Translations under genes and position numbers: made by a program
NCBI GenBank assembly: GCA_017590115.1
Contig: JAGGNK010008781.1
Coordinates: forward strand, 6,675,371 to 6,739,370
Direction of reading: 5' to 3'
DNA from: Montifringilla adamsi
Taxonomy: Eukaryota; Chordata; Aves; Passeriformes; Passeridae
Length of the DNA: 64,000 nt
Shown here: positions 46,641 to 59,129 of the stretch, piece after piece
Layout: every line of letters begins with the position of its first letter
Numbering within the stretch: the first letter of the stretch is position 1
Notes under the pieces: generated by a model
Told to the model about the DNA's origin: nothing
Database searches by the model: none
What the model saw: only the letters and a program-made list of their open reading frames with translations

Positions 46641-49600
46641 CACTCGCCGTTCCCTTTGATTTAGTGCAAATAAAAAGCCATATCCCCGCCAAATAGATGG
46701 GCTGACTAGATAGGATCAAGCTGTAATGACAATAATACAAACTGCTGTAGCAGTGTGTTACACAGCATTCCCAACCTTTCCTACCTGAAGGTAGGCTTTC
46801 CCTTGCATTTGTAGCAAAAGATAAATAAAATCTGTGTTTGCCTAAGTGAATGTCTGGGCAATGAAAAAAATTTGACTGTGGAAGTGTAGGCTGAAGTCTG
46901 TTTTGGGAGGGGTTCAGCTCTCTGAGAAAGGCATGAGGGCTCTGGAGTTTGGGATGTTTTAAAGCAGACCACACAAAGCCCTTTTCTCAGTGTGTCATGG
47001 AGAACTGTGTTTCCCTGGCTGTGGTGTGTATCAGTTGCCTTTAACACGGACACATCACTGCCTCCAACTTACACTGTGAGCTGCAGCCTGACCCAGTGGC
47101 ACATCCAGGCTGTCCTCTGGGTGCCACTCATAGACCAGAACACCCAGGAGCATATGAACATGTGTTATGGGGAAATCAGTGCTGATTACAGTGGAAAATA
47201 GCAGGAGTGTAAAGCAAAGGTAGATTTGGTAGTGGTTGGGGAGCTGAGGTTTGAAGGAGGAAGATCCTGAGATAAAGACCAAGTGCACCCTAATTTAAAT
47301 TAGGACACACAGGCACACTAACATTAGGCAAGTATTTTGGCTGGTTTTAATGAGGGACAGCTGGAAATTTTATTTTCTTGTTGGTGTCTGGAAACAACCA
47401 AGGAACCTTCTGCAGCTGTCTGACGAGGTGAGGTCCAGGAACTCCCCAGCTTCCTCCCTTCTCCTCCTTCACTAAATTTTTTTTTTCAGTACACGTATCT
47501 ATTTATTTATTTATTGGAGCTGAGCTGGGAAGGAGAGGGAGTTTGATCTTTTCCTTTGGGAGACAGCAACTGCTCAGAAGAAGGTGAATCATGAAGCATC
47601 GCTAATGGAGGGGATGGGAAAGGGAGAACTCTGGGCTGCAGCCACTCCCCAGGGGCTGGGGGATGGTTTGAGGAGGGAGGGAAGAGGAGTTAGCAGGCCT
47701 GTGCCCCGAGGCTGTGATGGCAGACATGCTGTAGGTCAGATGTCCCTCTGTGTCAGAGGATTCAGTCACCCTTTGTCACGGGAAGAGGCACATCTGTGCA
47801 ATAACACACCACAGCAGCGTGTGTTTAAGAATTACTGCTGCTGCTGCTCGATTGAAAGTAGTTTGTTCAGTCCCACAATGATTGTGAAATGATGAGGAAC
47901 ATGCTCAGGGTTCAAAACATTGTCAATTTAAGCTTACCACTGTCTTGCCAAAAGAGGACCAAAACAAGATGTGGAACTTGTGGAGGAGCAATGAGCTCGG
48001 TTCCTCACTGCCCTGCACTGAGTCAGGCTCCATACAGCATTTCCTTCAGTGCTTCCAGTCCTCATCCACTTTGCCTCCCATTCCACTTGCCGTTGTGTAA
48101 AGTCGGTGTAATTCAGTGGTGAATTAGGACCAGTGATCTCTGCTTCTAGGCTCTCTGTGGCCTAATTTAATCTGTGTTCCCAGACTCGTGCTAGCTTCTC
48201 AAAGGGGCTGTTGCAAAAAACAGTCATGGTTGTATAAACTGCTGAGACAAATGAGCATTCTTGGAAGAAAAAGTGACAAAGAGGCGAGTGCATGGTGACA
48301 GTCCCTTCCAGGAGCAGAGCAGTACTGAATATGTGTGTGCTAAATGCATGTAGGTGGGAACCTAAACAAGTGTGTTGCTGTATGGAACATTTTGTTTCTG
48401 GTGAGCATTCTATAGCGTAAACTCATGAAAGATACAGAAGACCCATCACTACCTCTCAGAGATGGCCTTGAGTCATAATTGAACTAGAAGTATCTGTGGC
48501 ATTTAAGGCATTGCCAAATCAAGAAGTAGTTGCTGGTTTGGGGTGTTTGTGCTGCGTGTTTCGCTGTGGTGTGTTATGGTGTAACTGAAGGTACAAGTGT
48601 ATTGTCAGGATTGCTAGAGAGGCGGAGACTCTTGCTTTGGGAATATTATTTATTATTAGTCCTTATTTGTACTGGAGGTCAAAAGACAGAATTTCATAAA
48701 TGATCCCAACTATCAGCTGTAAGCAGATTTTTCAGAACAACCTGGTCACCATTCAGGTTTCTAAATGGATTTTTGGAAATGCTCTATACCCAGTAGTTCC
48801 AGTCAGGCTGATGCCCCAAAGGCAGCTGCTGAGTGCTGAGCCCTCTTGAAAGCCCAGTCCATAAATTCTGTGGGAAGATAATCACAGTGTGGATTTGTAG
48901 AAGTCCTGCTCCCTCTTGCTTAATCCCTCACACAGCTGGGCTGTGCTGTGTCCCAACCAGCTGTGTACCACAAAGCTGGATATTCCTAGAAGGTTCACAA
49001 AAATTACTGAATTGGAGGTCTGACTTCTTTTGTCTTCCTAACTGAGCTGTGGTTTCTCTCCAAAACTAATGCAGGTTTTGGAAAGACTGTAGGCTACCTT
49101 GAAACATCCCCTCACAATGCAGGCAGTGTTACCCACGGGCTGCTTCTATATCCTGAAATGTGTAGAATACTTTGTTGGTCTTAAGGGGGATTTTTACTTT
49201 GGGGTTTTGTGTGCATGTGTGCTATTTCTAGGCTTCTCTTGCACCTTTCCATATGTATCAATTTCCATTTCCTACAGAAGAATCACAACCCAAACAATAC
49301 CTTCCTGTTTTAGTTATTGTTCTCATATTACTGGATGAGGGGTCTGGTATGAATGACTTGCAGAGTGAACTGCAAAGCAGTAAAGCAGTACTGATGTGCT
49401 GAAATTCTCTGCTGGACAAGCGATCAAGTGGCACTGGAGTGGTTGGTAAAAGCAAGGGATACAGATCAAAGGAAAGAATGAAAATCGATCCAAAATTTTC
49501 AGGTAGTGTCCGTGCTTTATGCTAAAACTTTCTTGAAGCGTATCCAGCACTTTTAGTTTGGAAATCTCCCAGAGAAGGGTTTTCTTGTGAGCTTTTTAGT

Positions 49601-49836
49601 GCTTGCTAAGTTCAGTAATTGTGCAAACAGTCTCTCTTGAGACTGGCTTTTGGCTGTCTAGTAGATAGGCAGCCATCCAGATCTAAAATTTAAACTGTAT
49701 TTTACTGTCTCCTTCTTCTGCCTACTGTACTGGACTCACTTGGAGGGAATGCTTGGCTTTTGCCCTGTATGTGACATACATACCAGCTCCCTAACACTAC
49801 TTTGCTTGTTCCCTGTGAGCCAGACCTGCAGCCTGG

Positions 49837-49873
49837 CTATAAGCAGTTTCCTGCAGAAACTATAAGCAGTTTC
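49837..49873. repeat. 23-bp spaced short direct duplication
   Basis: CTATAAGCAGTTTC occurs at 49837-49850 and again at 49860-49873, a small local duplication 120 bp upstream of the larger tandem duplication. Both may come from the same slippage-prone stretch. Confidence 0.85.
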
Positions 49874-49989
49874 CCAGTGTCTTGCTATCAGGCTCCTGGA
49901 GTATCAGGCTTGGATCTGGCATTTGGTGCTCCAGGAGATGGCATGAAGGTCCACAGAGCCTCTGTTGTTGGTGATGAGGAGCAGTTCTA

Positions 49990-50228
49990 TTCCCTGTTAG
50001 CTATTTATAGGCTACAGAATAAGGGGACAAAAAGAAGTAATTGCTGTGAGGTCTGACATAATTTGTAGTGTTGTCTTTGTCAGATGATTCACCAACAGGA
50101 TGTTCCCTGTTAGCTATTTATAACAGGAGTTCCCTGTTAGCTATTTATAGGCTACAGAATAAGGGGACAAAAAGAAGTAATTGCTGTGAGGTCTGACATA
50201 ATTTGTAGTGTTGTCTTTGTCAGATGAT
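49990..50228. repeat. 140-bp period tandem duplication
   Basis: Bases 49991-50088 and 50131-50228 are identical over 98 bp. A third partial copy, the first 20 bp of the unit, lies at 50103-50122 in the spacer. Perfect identity means either a very recent duplication, polymorphism, or an assembly or haplotype artefact. No gene or motif in the unit explains it. Confidence 0.93.
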
Positions 50229-51689
50229 GTTGTTCTATGGCTTGGGTTGGTGGGAACCAGGGTGGATGAGGCATGGACTTCATTTTGCCTCACTGCTCAC
50301 CTTCAGAGGAGAGGGTGTGCTACATCCTTTGTGGTTACCACCTCAGATTTGAGGAAAAAGCTGCCTTTGCTGAGCTTTTAGTGCTGAAAATTGAATCAGT
50401 GTTTATATGTGCTGGGTTCGAGGGGAGGAAGGGGGAGGGACTGCAGCACCACTCCTCTGCTTGCTCTCCACAAAGCAGAAAAGGGCAGAAATGTTATTTT
50501 CCTCTGCAGTGCATTCAGCCTGGTTTCAAGCTGTCACAGAACTGGGTGGAGGCATTTTCCCCTTTAGGTCTGGAGTAGAAAAGAGAGAAAATCAAAAGGT
50601 GGTAAAGGATTGGTAACTTCACTGAATAGCCCACAAAGGGGGCCTGGGAGGCTTGGTGTCATCGAAAGAGTGCTGGGTCTTAGAGGTTCAGCAGCATGAG
50701 GTTACCTCAGAAACTGCTGCTCTGGGGACAGGTGTCAGATAAGCTTCAAGTGCCACGGTTACTGGGGACAGGGGTGGGAGTGTGCAAGCAGCATTTTTGT
50801 GAGCACAAGCCTGTGGTGGGTTCTGTGGCTGTGGGCTGTGCTCCGGGGCAAGGGAGATGAGCAGCCACTGAGCAAGGAAGGGTGGAGGTGTCTTCTGTCT
50901 GTGAGCTTCAGGCTGGGCAGGTCTCGCTGCCTTATGCAGCAAGAAAAAGGAACTTGAGGGGTTTGTGAAATGGTCTTTCAGACAGAGGCAGGCAGGAGGT
51001 AACGAGAGGGGGAAAAAAGGAAATTTTTAGTTTCATTTTGCAATCAAAGAGCATGTGATTTCCTGTGATGGCTTGAACTCTGCATAAAAGACTCGAAATG
51101 CCTGGTTTTGTTCACAAGGGAAGAATTTCACTTTATTAATATTATTTTTAAATCCCTTCTTAAACATATGCAAATGATTTGCTTGGAACAGCAGTATTTG
51201 GGAGGGGACTTGTTTTAGCAGATGTGTTGGTTTGCTGGATTTTTTCAGTCATTAGTGGGCTCCCTCAGACACATAGGTTTTATTGTACGCTTTCTTTAAA
51301 GGGTGACTGATAGGGTTGAATGATGTATTCAGGCTCTTCCTCCCCCAGCTTCCCTCCTGCCTTTACAGCAGCTCGCAGAATATCCTATAGCACAGGCGTT
51401 CACTGTTTCAGAATGGTGCTCGTGCCAAAAACTGCTCAGATCTGGAGCTAGAAATCACCAGAAGTGAGAGCAAAAGTTACTGTAAACTCTAGGTGTGAAG
51501 GTTCATGTCTGTGAACTGAAGCTGCGATGTTGAAAACGCTGCTCTGTAAATGTTGACTCTGATTGTGGAAGGCGGTGGCACATGCTGATAGCAGAAGACT
51601 GAGCAATAATCCGGGTGTTTTACTTTGTCTTTAAAGTGAATTTTCTGGCTTGACTTCCTTAGGCATTGTTTTTATATAGTCTGGACCTG

Positions 51690-51960
51690 CAGCGCTGAGA
51701 CCTTCAGCTGCCGGCTGAGCGCTGAGCCCGCGCCGCCGAGGCGCAGGGAAGGGAGTGGGCTGGTGGCTGCCGCCAAGTGGGGCAGTGAGCCCGGACTCCA
51801 GACCAGGGGAAGCACCAAGCTTCTCCAGCTGGGGTGGCTGAGCAGGTCCTGCAGCCGTGGCTGGCTGCCCAGGAAGGGCTCTCCTGAGCAGGCTCCTCTG
51901 GAGCTCTGCACACCCCGGCAGCTGGACCCGGCATTTAGGATTTGTGGCTCAGCGGCCGAT
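51690..51960. other. GC-rich patch in intron 2
   Basis: A locally GC-rich, modestly CpG-rich stretch with GCGCTGAG repeated at about 51,693 and 51,718. Open frames exist on both strands but without splice context. It might be a small regulatory element. Nothing more can be supported. Confidence 0.3.
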
Positions 51961-53474
51961 TTACTGCTGGGGCTTTAGTGCAAGCCACGCAGAAGTTTCA
52001 TTGCCTGTAAAATGGGGGAATCTTATTTATCCACCTGCCACGTGTCCGAGTGCTTGTGGAGTGCTTTGAGAGTAGGCCCTGGCTTTGTGTGAGCTGTTAG
52101 CATGGGTGAGTTCCCAGAGCCTGCAGATGTGTTCTGCGTCCGTGGTGACTTGGTGTTGATTATAAGTGAAAAATCTCCTAACAATGGGTTGTAAATTCAG
52201 AGTTGGCTGTCAAACGTTTTATGCACCACTGTTGTTGCTGCTGTGTGACTCTGTTACACTTTCTTTGCAAACCAGCCTAGGCAAAACGTTGTTTAATCCT
52301 GGTTCTTCCTCTTTTTAATCCATGCAGTGAAGGGATCGTGCAGGTAACTGATTTTCCCTAAGATTTTAGGATCTTTTTGCTGAGCTGTGTAATGATCATA
52401 CATGCCACAGCTACACGTGCAGCTTTGTCGTGGACATAATTCAGAATTTTTTTCTTATGTGTCTCAGCCTCAACCTATTTTTCATGTTGTTTTCCCTCTC
52501 TTTTTTATACATTTGCATTAAGTAAGACATTCAGTGCTTGCAGTGCCACTTTTCTTAGAAGTAACATTAATGGATCACTCTTGCTTCTTACTATATCTCA
52601 TGCAGAACTTCTTGCATTTTACTATTTGTTTTTTTCCTTCTGAGTCGTCATTTAAAATATGTAGCAACGTAATACAATTTGTAGTGCTCTTTATCATGCA
52701 AATCTCCCAAGGCACCTTAGAATAAAATCAATAAAATCAAAACCAAAATCAACTTCGTTCAGCCATGTGTTGAATTAATTAATTGTTTTTAAAGCTGAGC
52801 CAGGGGAAAAAGGCTTTTTTCACTTTCAGTATCTTTTGCTCGTCAGCTTTGTTCTTCACCCATTTTATTCATGCAGCAGTCAGTGCCAACACGTTGATGA
52901 TACTTTCTTGTAGATGGTAGTAATGTTGATCGTGCTCCTGCTCCCAGACCAGCTTTGATTCTGGAGAGGCTGCTTGCTATTTTATCAGATAGCGAGGAGG
53001 AAAAGCTTATGCTGAAATCGGTTGACTGCTTGATATCAGTGGGGGGAGGAAAGGAAGCCATCAAATTAACTCATAAAAGCTTTAGTTACGATGAATGGAC
53101 TTTTTTCCCTGTCTGTCGTTATCATCTTGTCTGTAACCCAGTGACCCTGATTATCATGAAGCTGTTTACAAGGTTTAGGTTAATTGGATTTCTTTAACTG
53201 TTTCCCAGAGCTGTGAGGAGCACAAATACACTGCTGTGAAGTTCAGACAGCATAGTGCAATCCAGTCTGCAAGGATACGGGCTTCTTCCAAGAGGAAGTC
53301 ATTTTATTTCATACTCAACTAAGTGCATAGCAGCATGTACCTGTCATTTGGCATAATATTGAACAACACCCTCCTTCATACAGATGTGTTCAGTTGCAAC
53401 TTGTGTTTCCAATACACAAATTACATTTTGCATGTTCAGCAAGAATTGAGCTTATTTTCAGTGAGAGAGCCTTT

Positions 53475-53526
53475 GAAATGTGTTTTGGTTTCTTTTTTTC
53501 TTTTTTTCTTTTTTTTTTTCCTTCAG
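53475..53526. repeat. T-rich tract with CTTTTTTT units
   Basis: A pyrimidine tract is built from repeated CTTTTTTT blocks and lies about 310 bp upstream of the exon 3 acceptor. It is a simple repeat. Confidence 0.8.
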
Positions 53527-53839
53527 CTTGATAGCAGTTTCACTGGTTTTGTTTTTATATGAGGAATCATGGATAAAATAGCTGTGCATTGCATGGCTGC
53601 CTAAACAAACGAGACAGGAGGATGTAGTTGGGTGAGATCAGGACAGTCCTCTTGCTTGGCTTTCATCTCCTCAGGATGCATGCTCGTTCTTTAATGGCAC
53701 AACATTGCACCCTCCAGGTGCAATGCGCAACTGCAGGTCTCCAGATAACCCACTTGTTTTATGAGCTGTGTTTTTGTGAGCAAGCCTTCGGAATTTCTCC
53801 TTCACCATTATTCACCCTCTCTTTCTCTTCCTTTTTCAG

Positions 53840-53885
53840 GCTTCTGTAGGCTCTGAGAAGCTGTTCTCCCCTGCAGCAAATAAAG
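53840..53885 (+). CDS. Putative coding exon 3 with two alternative acceptors
   Basis: A long pyrimidine tract (CTCTCTTTCTCTTCCTTTTTCAG) ends in AG at 53838-53839, and a second AG follows 10 nt later at 53848-53849. The donor is AAAG|GTAAGTGA, almost perfect consensus. Using the first AG the exon is 46 nt; using the second it is 36 nt, exactly 12 codons. From the ATG at 5460 through exon 2, the 36-nt form stays open and reads G-S-E-K-L-F-S-P-A-A-N-K, whereas the 46-nt form meets TGA at 53854-53856 after 29 codons. In the other frame of exon 2 (read from its first base) the 46-nt form stays open and gives ASVGSEKLFSPAANK, so both routes end in the same downstream frame. The gene is not recognised. 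This is the best-supported exon by splice signals. Confidence 0.55.
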
Positions 53886-55639
53886 GTAAGTGATCTGGAG
53901 AAATGCTTTCCTTATCTTACAGCGAGAGATTTGGATTGTGAATCCGTATCGTGCGAATAGCAGGACATCAGTTTTGCCAGAGCCTGTAGCTTGGCCACAC
54001 ACGTTGTCATGAAGATCAGCTTTACAGGCTTGTGATGATTTAAGTTAAAATTTAGAGATGCATTGTCTCAGTGTGGGGTGGGACTTCTTCCCTTCCAGTA
54101 AGATTTGTATTAAGTGTCTTGGAGGGAGGGATTACTGACAAAGAAGAAGTCAGTCCTTACTGCAGGGGATGTGCTTGTCCCTCTAATACAATCAAATCCT
54201 CATTTCTTTTAAACAAATCAGCATTTCAGTGCTGTCTGTGTCGTGCTGTCTGTGTCATCCTGACAAGGGCTTGCACATCCCTCCCCTGCCAGTGCCCACG
54301 GAGCATTTGTGCCTGCACATCTCTGTTCTCCAGGACACAGAGGAGGGTGCTCAGCACGGCACAGCTCCACTCCTGCTGTTAATGACAGTTACCTGTGAGA
54401 GGCACTGGGTGTTGCTAAGAGACTGCCTCGTTCCACAGCCCCTTGGGGGGCACAGCCTCGGATCTCTAAATACGCCCAGCCCTCCTCTGAGGGCTCGGCA
54501 CAGCCATAAAACCAGGCTGCTCTGCTTTCGTGTGTTCCCAGGGATAATCTCACTGAGATGGATACCGGGCAGAAATGCCAAAGAAACAGCCTTGGAGAAG
54601 GCAAACTGTGGTACACGGTGGAAAGCGTTGTGCTGGGAATGGTTTCACTTCACCATGCTAGGAGGTTTGTGTGGCTCCAAGTGAATTGCCAGGGCTTGTG
54701 GCTGTCTGCAGCATCCTCTGCACTGAGCTGCAAAATAAAATCAGTTCACAGCAGTAGTGGATGTTGGGGGCATGCAAGTACCCCAAAGAGGGGAGATGAG
54801 GCCCATCAACAAGAAGTGATGAAATAAACTTCTTGCATTATTTCAGTGGAGCCAAGAAAGGAACAATTTGCAGTTGTGTAGGAGTAGGTGCCGGACATGG
54901 AAAGGCGTTTTGGTGGCTGTGTGCTCCATCACCTGGATCCAGGCCCAGTTTTTAGCTGGGCTCTTCAGCAGCAGTAACTATTAGGAATTCTCTTTCTTTC
55001 CAAGCTTTGCAGATTTTCAATGCCAAATGTGGAAACCGATGACAAGCCCATTATGTTATTACATTTGTAGATATTTTTACAAAAGTATGCAGCTTTATCC
55101 GGGGGAAAGAGGGAAATTTAAACAAATGGTGGGGAAGAACATTTCTCTTCTCTCACTTGGCTTGCTGATAAGGCAAACCAGATTGCCCATATGGCACTGC
55201 CTCGGCAAAACAAAAATCTTGCCATCCTGCATAATGCCTGGCACAGAGATCTGCTGGAGAGGCTTATGTTGAAGCATTAGCAGCTTTGTTGGCTCCTCCT
55301 TGTGCTGAAGCCCAAGATCCCCCACCCCTTCATATCATGGAGCAGCTCAGCAACATGAGTTTTCAAAATACCTCCCTATCAGGAAGTTAAATGTGTGAAC
55401 GCCTGTGAATTTGCTGTCTTGAAGTTTGTGTTCAGTGCTGTTTATATCCCTACAATTTCAGCCTGTTCCTGTTTGCTTTAATGTGGGTGTAGACATTGCC
55501 AGCTTTGGGTTCAGATCATGGGTTTTGTCTCAGGCTTCTCTTGTACCCTGGCCCTGTACCGGTGTACCTCGCTTGTGGCATGGCCTGCCATCGTGAGCAA
55601 GCTCTCCTGGGGCTACCTCAGCATTTGGCACTTGGCTTG

Positions 55640-55860
55640 ACAGGTGAGAGAAATTCGCCTCAGCAAAGATTTTGTGCAGAAACCCAAACAGTGCTAAATT
55701 TTACCCCTCGCCCTGTTATCACTCCCGCAATGCAAGAGCCAGATTTGTCTCTTGCACATGCAAATGAACGCCGCTCCTACGCGACCAGGCTCGGGGATGC
55801 CATATGGCCGGGAGAAAGTGACTTTCAAAGCAGTGCACTTAAATTCCTTTTGTGAGATAA
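55640..55860. promoter_or_regulatory. Candidate enhancer with octamer motif
   Basis: A perfect ATGCAAAT octamer is at 55758-55765, followed by GAGATAAGAG (GATA type) near 55,853. TTATCACTCCCGCAATGC lies upstream, along with CATATGG (an E-box) near 55,801. Several CpG steps and no repeats give it the look of a conserved element. Its role is inferred. Confidence 0.35.
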
Positions 55861-56119
55861 GAGCGTTGATTTAAGGCCGTGTTCTCCAGGGCTGGAGCCC
55901 TGGTGGCTCTGTGGGGAGGGGATTAGCTCAGCACGGTTTCCTGATGGGCACACGCATGGCGCGGCACGCGCTCGTCCTCTCCCGTGGGCATTTGCACTGT
56001 GCCCTTCTTTTGTAAACACTGGCGGCCTTTTTGGAGAGATACTAGCTAGCAAACGTGCACCATCCATGCTGCAGCTTTTATTGAAGGTAACCAGGCTTCT
56101 AAAACACATAAAGTGGATT

Positions 56120-56181
56120 CATTGTCTGGTGCAACTCCCCGTGTTCCCGGTCCATTGTTTGGTGCAACTCCCTCCGTTCCC
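56120..56181. repeat. 33-bp imperfect tandem duplication
   Basis: CATTGTCTGGTGCAACTCCC at 56120 recurs as CATTGTTTGGTGCAACTCCC at 56153, a slightly diverged local duplication. Confidence 0.85.
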
Positions 56182-57744
56182 ACAAACTTTCCCTGGGGAT
56201 GTGTTTGGCCCTGTGTATTTGTTTTATGCCGTCCTAGTTTATCAGCAGCTTAGCAATGCAATTAAGTATTAAGATAGGCGGGTTACGCTTATTTGAGGCT
56301 GGAACAGCTGTAAAATGTAACCTTTGACCGCATTTGAGAGCTCCACAAAAGGCCGGAGGATCAGCGTCTTTTGTCTGGGGCTCTCTGGGTAACGTTTGCC
56401 TTTGCCCCCTCCCCGTGGTGGCCGTGCTCCTCCTGCTGACACCAGTTCATCTGCAGCAGCAGATGCACGGCGTGGATGTCCACTTCGGGGACCAGGCACT
56501 ATTATGCTGCAGAGAGAGGTGTCCTGACCCGGGGTGACCTCAGTAGTCACAGCTGTGAAATAGGCTGAATGGGGCACTTTGAGCTTCCAGCAGAAGACGA
56601 GATTAAATCCTCTGTGTGAGGAAATAATAATTAAAAGTAAGAGCAGAGAAGCCCTGATCTGCTCTGCTGACAGTCTTTGTTTTCTGACGCAGAAAAGTGT
56701 TTGTTTGGCCGACTTGTCGCTGCAGTACAGAGTTACAAGGGCATTTGCTGCCGAGGGCCGGGTGTTACATCCTCCTGGAGAATAAATCAGTAAACAAATA
56801 ATAAAGGTCTGTTTGCTCTCTCATGCAGCTCCTTTCTCACAGGAATCTGCCAGCCAGCCCTTCCTTTTTCTGAAGGGCAAGTACCAGGAAAGGCAGGGGA
56901 AGCACAGGCAAAAGCCAAATGTGTCCCTCTGTCTCCAGGTAGGAGCGTGAGCCAGAGGGGTGACAGTCAGATGAGTTGTGAGGCTGAGGAGGTGAGAGGG
57001 ACAGTCACCCCTAAGTCACTGCAAGGACCTCCTCCTGCCTGCTGTGATCATATTTTGAAGTGTGTGGGGTAGGATAGTTGGTATTTTCTGGACTTGAGCA
57101 TTGGGTCCTCACTGCTGCTCCCTCCAGCTGTGGGCTTCCCTCGTGGATCTGGCTGGAGGCGTTTGAGCTTCCTTGCCCCAGTCCTTGCTCCAGAGCTGCT
57201 GTATGCCAGGGAAAGCAGGAGAGGTTGGTCCCACAACAGCCTTGCAGCTGCAGCCCAGGTGACCTGCTGAGTCCCCAGTGTTTGAACCCAAGGCCACTGC
57301 AGCAGTGAGAGTGAAATGGATGTCTTAAAGGAGGTGTTTCTTTTGCTTGGTTTGATAGGTCAGAGGCTCCAGGGAGGAAAACCTCCATCGAAAATTGGAG
57401 CCTGGGCAGCAACCAGGGTTTCTCCATTCATAACCCCGGGCAGGCTGTGGGTGGGGAGGTGCCTGTGAGATGAAAGAAGTGTCCAGGAGTCCCTGGGGCT
57501 TGAGATGCCCATGGAGGAGCCAAACCTGCACAGCCCCGTCTGCCCTGCAGCCCCGGGAAGCACTGGGCAGCACGAGGGGAAAAAGAGCTTTGAAGTCTGT
57601 TGAGAACAGTATGTTGCTCCTGTCTTTGGATCCGAATCAAGCTGGGCACGGAGGGAGCAGTGTAATCCATCTGTCTGGTGGCACAGAGTGGCTGGCCAGG
57701 ACCCAGCCCTTCCCTGGCTGCTGGGGGCTCGCTGAGCTCCACGC

Positions 57745-57905
57745 CTCAATTTCCCCCTCCTGCAAAATGAAGACTAATGCTTGTCAGCCAAGTGCGCTCA
57801 GAGACTTAATTAATGAATGTTTGTCAAGCGATTTATCAAGAGATCCTTTTAATGAGAGATTCCATAAACAGTGCAAGGCTTCATTTTCATGGCAATAATA
57901 AATGA
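57745..57905. promoter_or_regulatory. Candidate conserved non-coding element
   Basis: A compact, repeat-free block includes CTTAATTAATGAATG, GTCAAGCGATTTATCAAG, TTTTAATGAG and GCAATAATAAATGACAG. AT-rich homeodomain-type cores are tightly packed (TTAATTAA near 57,807, ATTTATC, TTTAAT). It stands out clearly against the GC-rich sequence just to its left. It is among the most enhancer-like stretches in the window by eye; a conservation check would settle it. Confidence 0.38.
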
Positions 57906-59129
57906 CAGTGAAAGTAAGTCTTATCCTTCCCCTGCATATGCACCCCCCAGGAAAAAAGATTGCTTACCCTCCGCTCTTACTTCTCCCTGGGTTTCTAGGC
58001 AGAGGGCTTTGAAGTGCTATCTTTCATCATGAACTGTACACATCCTCAAAGCTCTAAAGCTCACAGCCTGTGTCTTATCCCTCTGACAAGAGGGAGGCAA
58101 GCTTTCTCGGCATGCAGGTCATAATTGTCAGCCATGGGATGTGCCGCAGCCACCCGCCCCAGCGGGCTAATGCAGCTTATGCTTCTTTGAAGTTCCCTCC
58201 CTTTATTTTCTGTCCTCTTGACCACAAAACTGTGCCTTGGGCCAGCAAGAGAGATTTCTTGTTCAGAGACGACACTGAGCTCTGACAAGCACATCTGAAC
58301 CAGAGAAGAACCCTTGTTCCTCTGAGATCACTGCTCCATAATGTTGTTGCCTTAAGGGGACTGTCTCTCCTTTTTCTCTCTGCTTCTTCTCTTCCTTTCT
58401 CTTATTCTTTTTTTTTTCCTTTAATTCAGCACTAAACTGTCACACTAAATCATTTTAAAAGCTAGAACTACAAAACCTCCAGTGTAGGACATGCTGTTAA
58501 AAACTGATGGTTATTACTGTGAGATGGGGTGAGAGGGGAAAGGAGGGGCAAGGCGGGCAGGGGCAGGACGGGAGAGCAGCAAGTCAGTTCTCCAGGAGGA
58601 ACCTGTGAGTGCCCAGTGAAGCAGAAAACAACCTGAGTGCAGCTGAGCTCAGAACACCGTTCCTGGCACAGGTTTGCAGCAGCACAGCTCAAAGGATGCT
58701 CAGCACTGACAGGGGAGTCAGGAGCCCGGTGCTCCCGGGCTTGCCGCGCTGCCTGCCTGCCTTGGTCCTGTCCCCCGGCACTCTGTCTCCAGTTGGCAGG
58801 GTCAGAGACTCCCTGTCTGGGCTGGGACAGCATCTCCTGTAATCAAGTCCACCTCTCCTTCAGGGCTTTACCTTACTGTGCCAGGAGAGAGAGCTTTCCA
58901 TCACTGCAAGGTCTGCACAGACAGAGCAAACGAGTTTCACCGCACCCGGCCAGGCACTCAGCTGTGTTTTACATGAATGGAGGTCAGGAGAGATGTCATA
59001 AATTCTCCCAGTTTTCTTGTGTGGGGTCCACAGTGGGATCTGAGCTGCATCCTGTCTCTTGATCTCAGTTCTATCCCCATGTTCTGGTTAGATTTTGGTG
59101 AGGTCACCATCTTGTGCTTGATTACCTGC

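Larger units (their letters stand above)
14108..53849 (+). other. Putative intron 2 (about 39.7 kb)
   Basis: Between the GTATGA donor and the exon 3 acceptor lies almost entirely unique sequence. Listed elements apart, I saw nothing supportable in 14,250-23,550; 26,210-28,480; 28,650-31,600; 32,160-41,920; 42,500-44,890; 46,640-49,830; and 50,230-53,830, beyond short homopolymers and AT-rich runs (for example the TATTTTATATTTTATA stretch near 35,035-35,075 and a TTTA run near 47,500). Many short open frames occur on both strands without splice context or protein-like sequence. Confidence 0.45.
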
